NCBI GenBank assembly: GCA_900553405.1 | Contig: USDF01000007.1 | Span: 1-42,876, forward strand | DNA from: an uncultured Clostridium sp. | GTDB taxonomy: Bacteria > Bacillota > Clostridia > TANB77 > CAG-508 | DNA: 42,876 bases | Reading direction: 5' to 3' | Shown here: positions 32,217 to 40,833 of the stretch, piece after piece | Numbering within the stretch: position 1 is the stretch's first letter | Layout of the letters: each line of letters starts with the position of its first letter | The notes under the pieces: generated by a model | The model's input: the letters and a program-made list of their open reading frames with translations, nothing else | Told to the model about the DNA's origin: nothing | Databases searched by the model: none | Position numbers and translations under genes: made by a program

Positions 32217-32274
32217 GACGAGCCTTAGATTTTCTTAAAATTTGCATTTGATAGAAAATCTTAGACTCGTTTTT
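32217..32274. terminator. Bidirectional terminator between rnpB and the rluD-type gene
   Basis: ACGAGCCTTAGATTTTCT matches the complement of AGAAAATCTTAGACTCGT at 16 of 18 positions around a 17-nt loop. It is followed by TTTTT on the plus strand and abuts the stop codon of the minus-strand gene. Confidence 0.75.
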
Positions 32275-33160
32275 CTATAAAGATAGCAAATCATCTGGAA
32301 TATTCGCAATGTAAGTTACATCTTTATTTGTAATTGGATGGATAAAACTTATTTTGTATGAGTGAAGTGCTTGTCTCTTTATAAAATCAGTATTTCCACC
32401 ATATAAATCATCACCTAAAAGAGGATGACCTATATGTGCCATATGAACTCTAATTTGATGAGTTCTGCCAGTTTCTAAAGTACATTTAACAATAGAAATA
32501 GGTAAGCTTTCTAAATTCTTTTCTTCTAAAACTTCATAATGAGTAATAGACTCTTGTCCATTGTTTGCAATACATCTCTCAATAATACTAGTTTCTTTCC
32601 TAGCAATAGGAGCATTTATAGTTCCGATTCTTGCAAGAAAAATGTCCTTCTACAATAGAAATATATTCCTTTTTAAATATACCATCTTTCATTTGTTTAA
32701 TTAAGCATTCTTGTATATATTCATTTTTAGCAAAAACAACTAAACCAGAAGTATCTTTATCAATTCTATTAACAGGTCTAATTTTCTTTTGCAATCCAAT
32801 TTCATCAAAATAATAGCAAACACCATTAGATAAACTATCTTCATAATGAAGAATAGAAGGATGAACAGGAATTCCATAAGGTTTATTTATAACTATGTAA
32901 GCTTCATCTTCATACACAATGTCTAAGGGCATTTTAGTTTTAACAATATTTGAATTATCTTCTTTGTACGAAAAAGAAACTGAAACTTTATCATTCTCAG
33001 TTAATTTATGTGAGACATTTGTAACACTATCATTAAAAAAAATACAATTTTCTCTTTTTAATGTTACAAGAAGTCTATGAGAAATATTAAATTTAGTAAG
33101 TAAAATATCTTTTACACATTTATTTGTATCATTTGAAGTTACAATATATTCTAAATTCAT
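32275..33160 (-). pseudogene. RluD-type pseudouridine synthase gene with a frameshift
   Basis: The first frame (33160 to 32600) gives 186 aa with an S4-like N-terminus (about 1-65) and the catalytic VNRIDKDTSG, with Asp134 as the expected nucleophile. After IVEGHF the sense shifts at an A5 run on the plus strand (32638-32642). The second frame continues with TINAPIARKETSIIERC, TGRTHQIRVHMAHIGHPLLG and KRQALHSYKISFIHPI to a stop at 32275, which is the C-terminal half of RluA/RluD enzymes. Together it is a normal-length enzyme of about 295 aa that isomerises uridines in rRNA or tRNA. A one-base insertion in a homopolymer explains it: a true mutation or a sequencing error. Confidence 0.85.
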
Positions 33161-33228
33161 AATTTACCTCATCTAATCTTTTCAAGTTTGCCCCAAGAAT
33201 ACCCTAGCCCTTTTGGAGTAATTTAATT

Positions 33229-33690
33229 TTAATAAATCACTTTTCCGTCTTTTTTATATTTTTCAAAAGTAGATATGCATTCATCTCTATCAATTTGCTT
33301 TAAAGTTATTAAATCATTTTTATTTCCTTTAAGGTATTCGTATATTAAATCATCACGAAAACCGATTTTTGCGGCATCCTCACGCGTACATGCATAGTAT
33401 ATTTCTTTTATATTAGCCCAGATAATTGCAGATAAACACATAGGGCATGGTTCACATGATGTATATAATCTATAATTTGACAAATCATAAGTATGTAGTT
33501 TCTCACAAGCGTTACGAATAGCCATTACTTCAGCATGAGCTGTTGGGTCATTATTTTTTAATACTTGGTTATGACCAGTTGCAATAATATTTCCTTCCTT
33601 ATCTGTAATTACAGCACCAAATGGACCGCCATCATTTTTACCGCTTCCATTTTCAGCTTCATTTTTTGCAATTTCCATATATTTATTCAT
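33229..33690 (-). CDS. guaD: Nucleoside/guanine deaminase
   Basis: 153 aa cytidine-deaminase-like zinc enzyme. Zinc ligands His52 in TAHAEVMAIRN and Cys82/Cys85 in SCEPCPMCLSAI; catalytic Glu54. The N-terminal NDGGPFGAVITDKEGNIIAT and the C-terminal FRDDLIYEYL match the guanine deaminase (GuaD) branch rather than the tRNA adenosine deaminase TadA, which has a different C-terminus. It would convert guanine to xanthine. The gene symbol is assigned by similarity and not proven. It follows the rluD-type gene divergently from the hydrolase. Confidence 0.82.
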   Translation of the reverse strand: MNKYMEIAKNEAENGSGKNDGGPFGAVITDKEGNIIATGHNQVLKNNDPTAHAEVMAIRNACEKLHTYDLSNYRLYTSCEPCPMCLSAIIWANIKEIYYACTREDAAKIGFRDDLIYEYLKGNKNDLITLKQIDRDECISTFEKYKKDGKVIY

Positions 33691-33812
33691 AAAATCAATC
33701 CTTTCTACATGAGATATTGTACCACAAAGAAATTAATATTTCTACTATTGTATAATAAGAATACATATATTATAATTCGTATATAAGATAAATATGTAAA
33801 GGAGATTTTAGT

Positions 33813-34736
33813 ATGATAGAAGAATTTAAATTTAAATCTAGTACAGGAAAAGAAATTTATGCTAAGAAGTGGTATGATGAAAATCTTAAAAATTATAAAG
33901 GTATCGTTCAATTAGTACATGGAATGGAAGAATTTATAGGAAGATATGATGAATTTGCATTGTTTTTAGCATCTAAAGGATATATGGTAGTTGGGCATGA
34001 TCATATAGGACATGGAAATAGCGTTAAAGATGATAGTGAACTTGGAAATTTTGGATGTAAAGACGCATGGTTTAGATTAGCTGAAGATATTCACATTTTA
34101 CAAAATAAGGTAGCTAAAGAATACCCTAATATTCCATATATAGTAATGGGACATAGTATGGGTTCTTTACTTACTAGAACATATTTAACAATATATAATG
34201 ACAATTTATCAGGTGCTATTATAACTGGTACTAGTGGTCAAAAATATGGCTTACATTTAGGAATTTTACTTGCTTCTATTATAAAGATGTTTAAAGGCGG
34301 AGATTACAAGAGCAAGCTTTTAGAAAGATTAGTCACAGGGTCTTTTAATAACAATTTTAAACCTACAAGAACTGAAGCAGATTGGACTACAAGTGATGAA
34401 ACTAAAGTAGATGAGTACATGAAGGTTGCAAAGCCAAATAGAAAGTTTACAGTAGATAGTTATATAGCTTTATTTAAAGGAAGCATATACCTAAACAGAA
34501 AAGATAAAATTAAAAATACTCCTAATATTCCGATACTAATATTTTCTGGTGATAAAGACCCTGTTGGAGCAAACGGCAAAGGAGTAAAAAGAGTTTATGA
34601 TATGCTTAAAGAAGCGGGAGTAGAGAATATTACTTTTAAATTATTTGAAAATGGAAGGCATGAAATGCTTAATGAGGTTAATAGAAAAGAGGTATTTGAT
34701 TTTATATTAGAGTGGATAGAAAATATAAAAATATAG
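33813..34736 (+). CDS. Alpha/beta hydrolase (lysophospholipase/monoacylglycerol lipase-like)
   Basis: 307 aa. The nucleophile elbow VMGHSMGSLL places Ser115. The acid is in IFSGDKDPVG and the histidine in NGRHEMLNEV. The oxyanion-region QLVHGMEEFIGRYDEFA and GHDHIGHGNS are typical of the S33/lysophospholipase family. No signal peptide. It would hydrolyse an ester, probably a monoacylglycerol or lysophospholipid; the true substrate is open. It has a clean AAAGGAG ribosome binding site, is monocistronic and ends at a perfect hairpin. Confidence 0.88.
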   Translation: MIEEFKFKSSTGKEIYAKKWYDENLKNYKGIVQLVHGMEEFIGRYDEFALFLASKGYMVVGHDHIGHGNSVKDDSELGNFGCKDAWFRLAEDIHILQNKVAKEYPNIPYIVMGHSMGSLLTRTYLTIYNDNLSGAIITGTSGQKYGLHLGILLASIIKMFKGGDYKSKLLERLVTGSFNNNFKPTRTEADWTTSDETKVDEYMKVAKPNRKFTVDSYIALFKGSIYLNRKDKIKNTPNIPILIFSGDKDPVGANGKGVKRVYDMLKEAGVENITFKLFENGRHEMLNEVNRKEVFDFILEWIENIKI

Positions 34737-34740
34737 GAGA

Positions 34741-34778
34741 AGAAATGTTACAAAAATATTAAATTTTTGTAACATTTC
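34741..34778 (+). terminator. Hairpin after the hydrolase gene
   Basis: AGAAATGTTACAAAAAT and its exact complement (17 bp) lie around a 4-nt loop. No T-run follows beyond the arm itself, but the stem is strong and just after the stop. Confidence 0.65.
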
Positions 34779-34856
34779 TAGTATATCCATTGTAAAAAGT
34801 AAAGAACAATGATATTTTTTACATAAAATAATAATTATTGATTAAGGAGGTTTATA

Positions 34857-37448
34857 ATGCAAAGAATGCTTATAGTGAATAATAGCTGGTATGGAACATG
34901 GAATTTAGAATACACAGGAAAAAACAATGAAAAATTTGTAAATACAGCAAAATTAGTAATAGCTAATTTTAAAAAAAGATTTGAAATAAGTAATGGTAAA
35001 AATGAATTAGAGGCTATAAAAAGATTAAGTTGGTATAGTGCTGATATGGATATTGAAAAAATATTATCTTATTTAGAAGATGGAGATCAAATCCATGTAT
35101 TAATAGATGGAGAAACACATCCTATTCGTGAAGTTATAAGCAAAGGTGGAAAAACTGAATATGATTATTGCGAATGGGAAGAACAAACATATAAAAAAGA
35201 AAATGGTAAAGTTACTATGGAATGTGAGTTTACTGATTGTGATAGATACAAAAGTGATAGGCATGGAATGAAAGGTGCTTTTATTTACGAATTAGCATAT
35301 CCAGAGAAGGCTAGAAAAGAAACTTTAGAAGGTGGATATACTGACACTTTAGATACATATATAGAATGGATTGCCAAAGAAATGGGCGATGATGAAGAGA
35401 TGTTACCGATTATTCAAGATTTTATGAATGAAATAATGAATATAAGTAGAGATGAAGTTATAGAAGAAAATGGAAAAATAAATGAAGAAGCATTTACATA
35501 TTTTAATGATGTAAAAGCAAAATTCAAATCACTTGAATCAACAAAAGAATATCTTTCTAAAATAAAAGAAAAATTGCCACCAAAAGAAAAAGAAGAAAAA
35601 GCAGTTCTTCCAGATTTATTTGATAATATGAGTAAAAACGATATAAAACAATTAGGAGGAAAGGAACAATTAATTAAGCTATATGAAAAAGAAGGTGAGC
35701 AAAGAACTAGAGAATTATTATTAATATTAGGATATGACCTAAATAGTGGTCTCAAAGAAAAAGGTAAAAAGCAATCTTCTATTGGAGAGAAAAAAGCTGA
35801 AAATGAAGTAAATAAAAATATAAAACAATCAGTTATAGATTATTTCTTAGGATGTGTAAAGCATAAATATCCTAATCTTACACCAGAAAACGAAGAGAAG
35901 TTTGCAAAAAAATTAGGCGAGTCTATTGATCATAAATTAGGAGGATGGGATTGTTGTTTAAGTATTGATTATGATCCTTGCCAAGAATTATTATCAGCAT
36001 TTTATAGTATGGATATGAGCAATTTTGATTCTGGGCTTCCTATATATGATGTATTTCCAATTAAAACTCAAGTAAGAATGGAAAGTGGAAAATGTGCAAC
36101 TGTAAGTAGTGATTATGGAGAATCTAGAATATTATATATTACCGATGATTATAAACAAAAATTATTGACGTCTGTAAATGCAAAAATAATGAGAGAAGAA
36201 TCTAAAATACCACAGGAAGTGAAAGATGGATTTGAGAAGGAATATCAAACTGAAATGGAAGCACTAGCTATAGAAAGAGAACCATTAATAAAAAAACAAG
36301 AAGAAACACAAAGAATTTTAGAAGAAAAAAAAGCACTTGAATTAAAAGCTGGGCAATTAATTGAAAATTATTCAACTAAGATAAGTGAATTAGAAGCTCT
36401 AGGATTGCCAGAAAAAGAAAAAACACAAAGAAAACAAATTATTATTAAAGAAATTAAGCAAATACAAGAAGCTGCTAAATCTAGCAAGTTTAGAGAGCAA
36501 TTAGGCGAAATTGAAGAAAAGTATGGATGGAAAGATTTAAAAGCATTTGATGAAGAACATAAAAATAGTTTAGATAAAGAGCAATGGTTAAGAAGAAAAA
36601 ATATGAAATACGCTAGAGAAGAATATGATAGAATTTGGGAAGAATATAAAAAAGAACATCCAAATGATTTCGGATGGCCTGACACAAGTTCTGTACCTTC
36701 TGATTTAGATAAATTATATTCAGAAAAAGATGAAATAGATGAATATGATAGAGAACAAGGTAACAAAGCAAAAGAAAAAGGACAAGAAAGTGAAAATATA
36801 TCAAAAGAACAACAAGAATTTATAGTTGCATTAGGCAAAGCTTATGCAGAATATATGGAAGAACATGGAGATATAGATGAATTTAGTTTTAGAAATAATA
36901 GAAAGCTAATATTAGCAGATGTTTTTTCAAAATACTTTGCATCTAATTATCAAAATTTAACAAATTCAGCATTTTTAATAGACTTTGAAAACGGACCTAT
37001 GAGAGATATTGCGAAACAAATAGGTTTTAGAAAATCACCTAGTATGTTTGGATTGGGATTTAATTTATCAACAGATATAGCACATGTTAATGTATCAGAG
37101 GGCTTAATATATTCTGTAGATGAACTATTAGACCAAGCAAAGATAAAATATGCAACACCTGAAGCAATCCAAAAACAAATCAATAAATTTAATAGTGAGA
37201 TTTTATTTATGAAAGATACTGGAGAATGTGATTGGAATTTAAGAAAAATTGAAGGTATAAGAGATTCTTTTATTTCATATCAAAAACAATTACATGGTGA
37301 AAAAGTAATAGAGCCATCACTAGAAGAATTAGATGGGAAAAAATATATTCTTGAAGCAATAGATGAAAAAACTACAGAACTATTAAAACGCTATGAAAAA
37401 ACAAAGCAACCAGAAATAGAAGATGATGGAATAGATTTTAATGATTAG
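34857..37448 (+). CDS. Unknown large protein, partner of cassette B
   Basis: 863 aa, soluble, no family recognised. Residues 1 to about 180 are alpha/beta-like (MLIVNNSWYGTWNLEYTG; DGDQIHVLIDGETHPIREVI). Residues about 180-300 are helical. At about 320-430 lies a region with HKYPNLTPENEEKFAKKLGE and GGWDCCLSIDYDPCQELL. Long coiled coil at about 455-560 (EERKxxELKAGQ-type heptads). The C-terminal about 200 residues are again globular, and the last ten are acidic (IEDDGIDFND). No signal peptide or membrane helix. It has an AAGGAGG ribosome binding site. It is followed after 11 bp by a homologue of the small cassette A protein, so a functional pair is suspected. Confidence 0.8.
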   Translation: MQRMLIVNNSWYGTWNLEYTGKNNEKFVNTAKLVIANFKKRFEISNGKNELEAIKRLSWYSADMDIEKILSYLEDGDQIHVLIDGETHPIREVISKGGKTEYDYCEWEEQTYKKENGKVTMECEFTDCDRYKSDRHGMKGAFIYELAYPEKARKETLEGGYTDTLDTYIEWIAKEMGDDEEMLPIIQDFMNEIMNISRDEVIEENGKINEEAFTYFNDVKAKFKSLESTKEYLSKIKEKLPPKEKEEKAVLPDLFDNMSKNDIKQLGGKEQLIKLYEKEGEQRTRELLLILGYDLNSGLKEKGKKQSSIGEKKAENEVNKNIKQSVIDYFLGCVKHKYPNLTPENEEKFAKKLGESIDHKLGGWDCCLSIDYDPCQELLSAFYSMDMSNFDSGLPIYDVFPIKTQVRMESGKCATVSSDYGESRILYITDDYKQKLLTSVNAKIMREESKIPQEVKDGFEKEYQTEMEALAIEREPLIKKQEETQRILEEKKALELKAGQLIENYSTKISELEALGLPEKEKTQRKQIIIKEIKQIQEAAKSSKFREQLGEIEEKYGWKDLKAFDEEHKNSLDKEQWLRRKNMKYAREEYDRIWEEYKKEHPNDFGWPDTSSVPSDLDKLYSEKDEIDEYDREQGNKAKEKGQESENISKEQQEFIVALGKAYAEYMEEHGDIDEFSFRNNRKLILADVFSKYFASNYQNLTNSAFLIDFENGPMRDIAKQIGFRKSPSMFGLGFNLSTDIAHVNVSEGLIYSVDELLDQAKIKYATPEAIQKQINKFNSEILFMKDTGECDWNLRKIEGIRDSFISYQKQLHGEKVIEPSLEELDGKKYILEAIDEKTTELLKRYEKTKQPEIEDDGIDFND

Positions 37449-37459
37449 GAGGAAAACAA

Positions 37460-37834
37460 ATGTCAAATCATAGTTTAACACCAGTAAATGAAAGTATATT
37501 TACTAAAATAAAAAACTTTTTTAAAAATTTATTTGGACGACAAACTATAGAAAATACAGATAATATAGTTGAAAATCAAGAAAAAACTAAAAATTCAAAT
37601 TTTACTGAAAATATAAAAATTGAAGAAACAGAAGAACAAAAATTAGTACGATTACAAAAATTAGTAAGAGAAAAAAGAATATCTGAAAAGGATTTATCTG
37701 TAGAAGAAAGAGAAAAATTAAGAAAACTATATAATTCTCAAATTGAAGATTTAAGAAAATCAATTTTACAAAAAAGAAATAAAATAATGAAGATAAAATA
37801 TGAGCAAAAAAGAAAAATGTATGCAAAAGTATAA
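37460..37834 (+). CDS. Small coiled-coil protein, cassette B partner
   Basis: 124 aa, unrecognised, paralogue of the 101-aa protein at 30008. An N-terminal amphipathic basic segment (IFTKIKNFFKNLFGRQ) could bind a membrane or a partner. Then a polar linker, then the shared block NIKIEETEEQKL, LQKLVREKRISEKDLSVEER and KLRKLYNSQIEDLRKSI. It is 11 bp after the 863-aa gene and has a GGAGG ribosome binding site, so it is co-transcribed. The repeated combination of an unknown large gene with this small one is the evidence for a functional relation; nothing shows what it does. Confidence 0.78.
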   Translation: MSNHSLTPVNESIFTKIKNFFKNLFGRQTIENTDNIVENQEKTKNSNFTENIKIEETEEQKLVRLQKLVREKRISEKDLSVEEREKLRKLYNSQIEDLRKSILQKRNKIMKIKYEQKRKMYAKV

Positions 37835-37910
37835 AAAAATATTAGTGGAAAAATTGTATGAATATGACATAGATAAAATGACAGTTAATAAAAAAATAAA
37901 GGAAGAAGAA

Positions 37911-39152
37911 ATGAACGAAGAAGAGAAGAAAAATTTAAAAAGATTTAATAAATTATTTCCTTGGTTTGCAGGATTATCTAGCGATCTATTATTCTGGGTA
38001 GCAATTGATACATTATTTTTAACAGTAGTAAAAAAGTTTACTGCATCACAAATAGTTTCTTTAACATCTATATCATTAATAGCTTGTATTTTATTACAAG
38101 TGCCTTTGCTTAATATAATTAAAAAAATTGGTAACACAAAATCAGTTAGGCTTAGTTCAATGTTTTTGTTGCTATCGAGTATTTTACTAACATTTGGTAC
38201 AAATTATATTGTAATAGTTATAGGAAAAATATGTTATGAAATAGCATTCACTTTCCAAAATATGATAAATGCAGTTTTAAGAAATAATTTAGAGCTTCAA
38301 GGCAAAACAAATGAATATATAAAATATAGAACAAATGCTAATACCATATATGCTGTAGTTACAATGATAATATCATTTGTTGCTAGTATTATGTTTAATA
38401 TAAATAATTATTTACCAATGATAGGTTGTATTATTTCCTGTTTAATTTGTTTTATTTTATCTTTTTATATGGTTGATTATTCAAATAATGATTGTGTTAA
38501 GGTTACAAATTATGAAAAAAATAAAGACAATTCTCAAAAAATAAGTTACTCAAAAATTGTATTGTTTATAATAATATCCTATGGTTTATTTTATCCTACA
38601 GTAAATTCTGGACAATCTAATGGTAAATTATTTATACAACAAGAATTGTTAAAGAATTTTAATGTAGAAAAGACCGCACTAATAATAGGTGTAATATTGT
38701 GTATATCAAGAATAGTGAGAGTAATTTCAAATATTTCATTTAATAAAATACATAAAAAATATGAAGATAAAGTAGGATTTTTATTACCATTCTTATTATG
38801 CTTATCTCTTTGCTTAATGGTAGTAGGATCTTTAATAACATACTCAATTGTTTTAAAAGTCTTAATTATGAGTTTAGGATATATTATAATTTTATTTATA
38901 AGAGATCCTTTTAAAGTTTATATACAAGATTTAGCATTGAAAAATGTAGAGAAAGAACAACAACAATCATTACTTACTACACTAGATTTATCAAGGAAAA
39001 TTATAAGAACAATTATGAGTTTAAGTTTTACAGCAATTTTAGTTGATAACCCAATGATTGTAGTAATATCTATATTAGTTGGATTATCAATTATCGAAAT
39101 ATTAATTAGCATTTATTTGTATAAATTAATTAAAAAGAATTCTATAAAGTAG
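37911..39152 (+). CDS. MFS transporter-like membrane protein
   Basis: 413 aa from the ATG at 37911, preceded by AAGGAAG. A longer frame to 37800 would overlap the previous gene by 35 bp and add a hydrophilic stretch without a good ribosome binding site. About twelve membrane helices, the first at FPWFAGLSSDLLFWVAIDTLFL. Overall layout fits the major facilitator superfamily, but the classic inter-TM2/3 signature is not clear. Substrate unknown. It may share the transcript of cassette B. Confidence 0.72.
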   Translation: MNEEEKKNLKRFNKLFPWFAGLSSDLLFWVAIDTLFLTVVKKFTASQIVSLTSISLIACILLQVPLLNIIKKIGNTKSVRLSSMFLLLSSILLTFGTNYIVIVIGKICYEIAFTFQNMINAVLRNNLELQGKTNEYIKYRTNANTIYAVVTMIISFVASIMFNINNYLPMIGCIISCLICFILSFYMVDYSNNDCVKVTNYEKNKDNSQKISYSKIVLFIIISYGLFYPTVNSGQSNGKLFIQQELLKNFNVEKTALIIGVILCISRIVRVISNISFNKIHKKYEDKVGFLLPFLLCLSLCLMVVGSLITYSIVLKVLIMSLGYIIILFIRDPFKVYIQDLALKNVEKEQQQSLLTTLDLSRKIIRTIMSLSFTAILVDNPMIVVISILVGLSIIEILISIYLYKLIKKNSIK

Positions 39153-39223
39153 TTACAAAAATAGAATACAGAAATAATTATTGAAATTAACATAAAAGTA
39201 TGATATATTATTATTGTTAAAGT

Positions 39224-39239
39224 AAGGTTAATGAACCTT
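39224..39239 (+). terminator. Weak hairpin before the orphan gene
   Basis: AAGGTT and AACCTT form a short stem with a 4-nt loop, then a T-rich stretch (GTATTTTTTAG) about ten bases on. Possible terminator of the MFS gene. Confidence 0.35.
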
Positions 39240-39319
39240 TAGTTGTATTTTTTAGCATATTTAGTCAGGAAAATATGTCTGAAAAAATTTTTTCTTATAT
39301 TATAGAAAGGAGCAATGAT

Positions 39320-39868
39320 ATGCAGATTATTAAACTATTGGCAGTAACTGGTTATTATCAGTATGGCAACAACTTCGACTTTGGCGAAGAGAAATCCTGG
39401 AGAGGGACAGTATTATTGCGGGAAGATTTAACTTTTGAAGGCATTGTTGTTGACAATTCTGCCACAACTAATTTTGACCGCTTAATTTCCGGAACCTTAG
39501 TAGAATACAACGGAACTTCTCTCATCAAATTTTCTAACCATGGATTTGATCCGTGCAGTTTCTTTGGAATCTCCACTGGTAAAGAAATTATTGGTAGCTG
39601 GGCTGCTTATGATCATCATACTGCCCATGATATGGGAAGATCTAAAATTATTCTTACAGAGATTCCTATGGATGAATCCACGGTGGCAGATATTACTTCC
39701 AGAATTGAAGTGTTTAAAAAGGAAATGGATTATTTTTCAGAGAGGCTATATGATGAGCTTATTAAAAACATGAGCCTTACCGTTGAAGAATTTATTCATA
39801 ACCTGGAAGAAAACAAGGAAGGCATTGAAAGAGAGATAGGCGGTACTTTCAAAAAACTTGAACTCTAA
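39320..39868 (+). CDS. Orphan protein with foreign composition
   Basis: 182 aa from the ATG at 39320, which follows a GAAAGGAG ribosome binding site; the longer frame to 39275 lacks one. Starts MQIIKLLAVTGYYQYGNNFD, middle FGISTGKEIIGSWAAYDHHT, ends KEGIEREIGGTFKKLEL. No known domain. Its coding DNA is visibly richer in G+C than the neighbours, with codons such as GCC, CCG and CGC that are otherwise rare here, so recent acquisition is likely. It has its own terminator. Function unknown. Confidence 0.7.
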   Translation: MQIIKLLAVTGYYQYGNNFDFGEEKSWRGTVLLREDLTFEGIVVDNSATTNFDRLISGTLVEYNGTSLIKFSNHGFDPCSFFGISTGKEIIGSWAAYDHHTAHDMGRSKIILTEIPMDESTVADITSRIEVFKKEMDYFSERLYDELIKNMSLTVEEFIHNLEENKEGIEREIGGTFKKLEL

Positions 39869-39894
39869 ATAACACACATAAATCCTGACTTAGA

Positions 39895-39926
39895 AGAAGC
39901 TGAATTTAATGTTTCAGCTTCTTTTG
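39895..39926 (+). terminator. Terminator of the orphan gene
   Basis: AAGAAGCTGAA and TTCAGCTTCTT form an 11-bp stem ending in a T-run. Confidence 0.85.
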
Positions 39927-39962
39927 AGTATAATTATATAAAAAACAAGTTTGATTTAAGAA

Positions 39963-39992
39963 GAGAATAGTCAAAAAGGCTATTCTTTTTAT
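39963..39992 (+). terminator. Second hairpin upstream of the DUF2975 operon
   Basis: AGAATAG and CTATTCT pair around a 9-nt loop and are followed by TTTT. Confidence 0.55.
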
Positions 39993-40025
39993 AAAATACA
40001 ATTATCGAAAAACAATAAAAAAATA

Positions 40026-40054
40026 TTGACAAACATAAATATATAATATATACT
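40026..40054 (+). promoter_or_regulatory. Predicted sigma-A promoter of the DUF2975 operon
   Basis: Exact TTGACA (40026-40031) and TATACT (40049-40054) with a 17-bp spacer, about 28 bp before the first gene. Confidence 0.78.
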
Positions 40055-40081
40055 TATGCAAAATGAAGGAGGAATTTAATA

Positions 40082-40597
40082 ATGAAAATTTTAGGAGAAA
40101 AAAGTTTATCATCAAAGGTTATAGTAGGACTTAACATACTTTTTACTACAATAAGTATTGTTGATATAGTAGTATTAAGCATAATAATAAAAATAGTAAA
40201 TCATATTACTATGGGAGAAGATATACAAAACAATGTATCTGATTTAGTATTCTTTATTATGATTATAAGTACAGGAATAATAGCATTATTTATTATTTAT
40301 CAATTTATCAAAATTTTTAAGAACTTAAAAAAAGATATATTATTCTGCGAAGATAATGTAAAAAGTTTAAATATAGTTAGTTGTAGTTGCTTCGCAATAA
40401 GTGCTTTATATTTAGTTATAGCAATATTTATATTTTCAATAATGAAAAATTTAACAGGAGAATTTATACACTATATATTCGCTATTTCAATAATGTTAAT
40501 GATTATATTTGCTGTTTCTGGTGTAGGAATAAAAATACTTAACGAAATATATAAAAAAGCTATTCAATATAAAGAAGAAAATGATTTTACAATATAG
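40082..40597 (+). CDS. DUF2975 membrane protein
   Basis: 171 aa with four membrane helices (about residues 14-38, 56-78, 95-118 and 130-152). The order and the loop after helix 2 (YQFIKIFKNLKKDILFCEDN) match DUF2975 proteins, which are typically encoded next to a small XRE-type regulator, as here (18-bp gap). Function unknown; the pairing suggests regulation of membrane or stress state. It has an AAGGAGG ribosome binding site and a near-consensus promoter. Confidence 0.85.
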   Translation: MKILGEKSLSSKVIVGLNILFTTISIVDIVVLSIIIKIVNHITMGEDIQNNVSDLVFFIMIISTGIIALFIIYQFIKIFKNLKKDILFCEDNVKSLNIVSCSCFAISALYLVIAIFIFSIMKNLTGEFIHYIFAISIMLMIIFAVSGVGIKILNEIYKKAIQYKEENDFTI

Positions 40598-40614
40598 ATA
40601 GGAGGAAAAAGAAA

Positions 40615-40818
40615 ATGCCAATTATTGTTAATGTAGATGTAATGTTAGCAAAAAGAAAAATGACATCTGGAGAACTTGCTGAAAAGGTTGGAATAACTCC
40701 TGCGAATCTTTCAATATTAAAAACAAATAAAGCAAAAGCAATAAGATTTTCAACATTAGAAAAGATTTGTGAAGTCTTAGATTGTAAGCCAGGAGATATA
40801 TTAGATTATGAAAAATAA
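40615..40818 (+). CDS. Small Cro/CI-type helix-turn-helix regulator
   Basis: 67 aa, consisting almost entirely of a helix-turn-helix domain: VDVMLAKRKMTSGELAEKVG, then ITPANLSILKTNKAKAIRFS and LEKICEVLDCKPGDILDYEK. This is the YozG-like small regulator that usually follows DUF2975 genes. It probably binds its own promoter. It lies in an operon between the DUF2975 and the DUF4173 genes, 18 and 15 bp away, with a TAGGAGG ribosome binding site. Confidence 0.92.
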   Translation: MPIIVNVDVMLAKRKMTSGELAEKVGITPANLSILKTNKAKAIRFSTLEKICEVLDCKPGDILDYEK

Positions 40819-40833
40819 AGGAGAAATATTAAT

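Noticed and set aside
29177..37834. Reading the two cassettes as a known toxin-antitoxin or phage-defence system
   Set aside because: No toxin, nuclease, transmembrane effector or regulator motif is visible in either large or small protein, and sizes differ too much between cassettes for a standard toxin-antitoxin pair.
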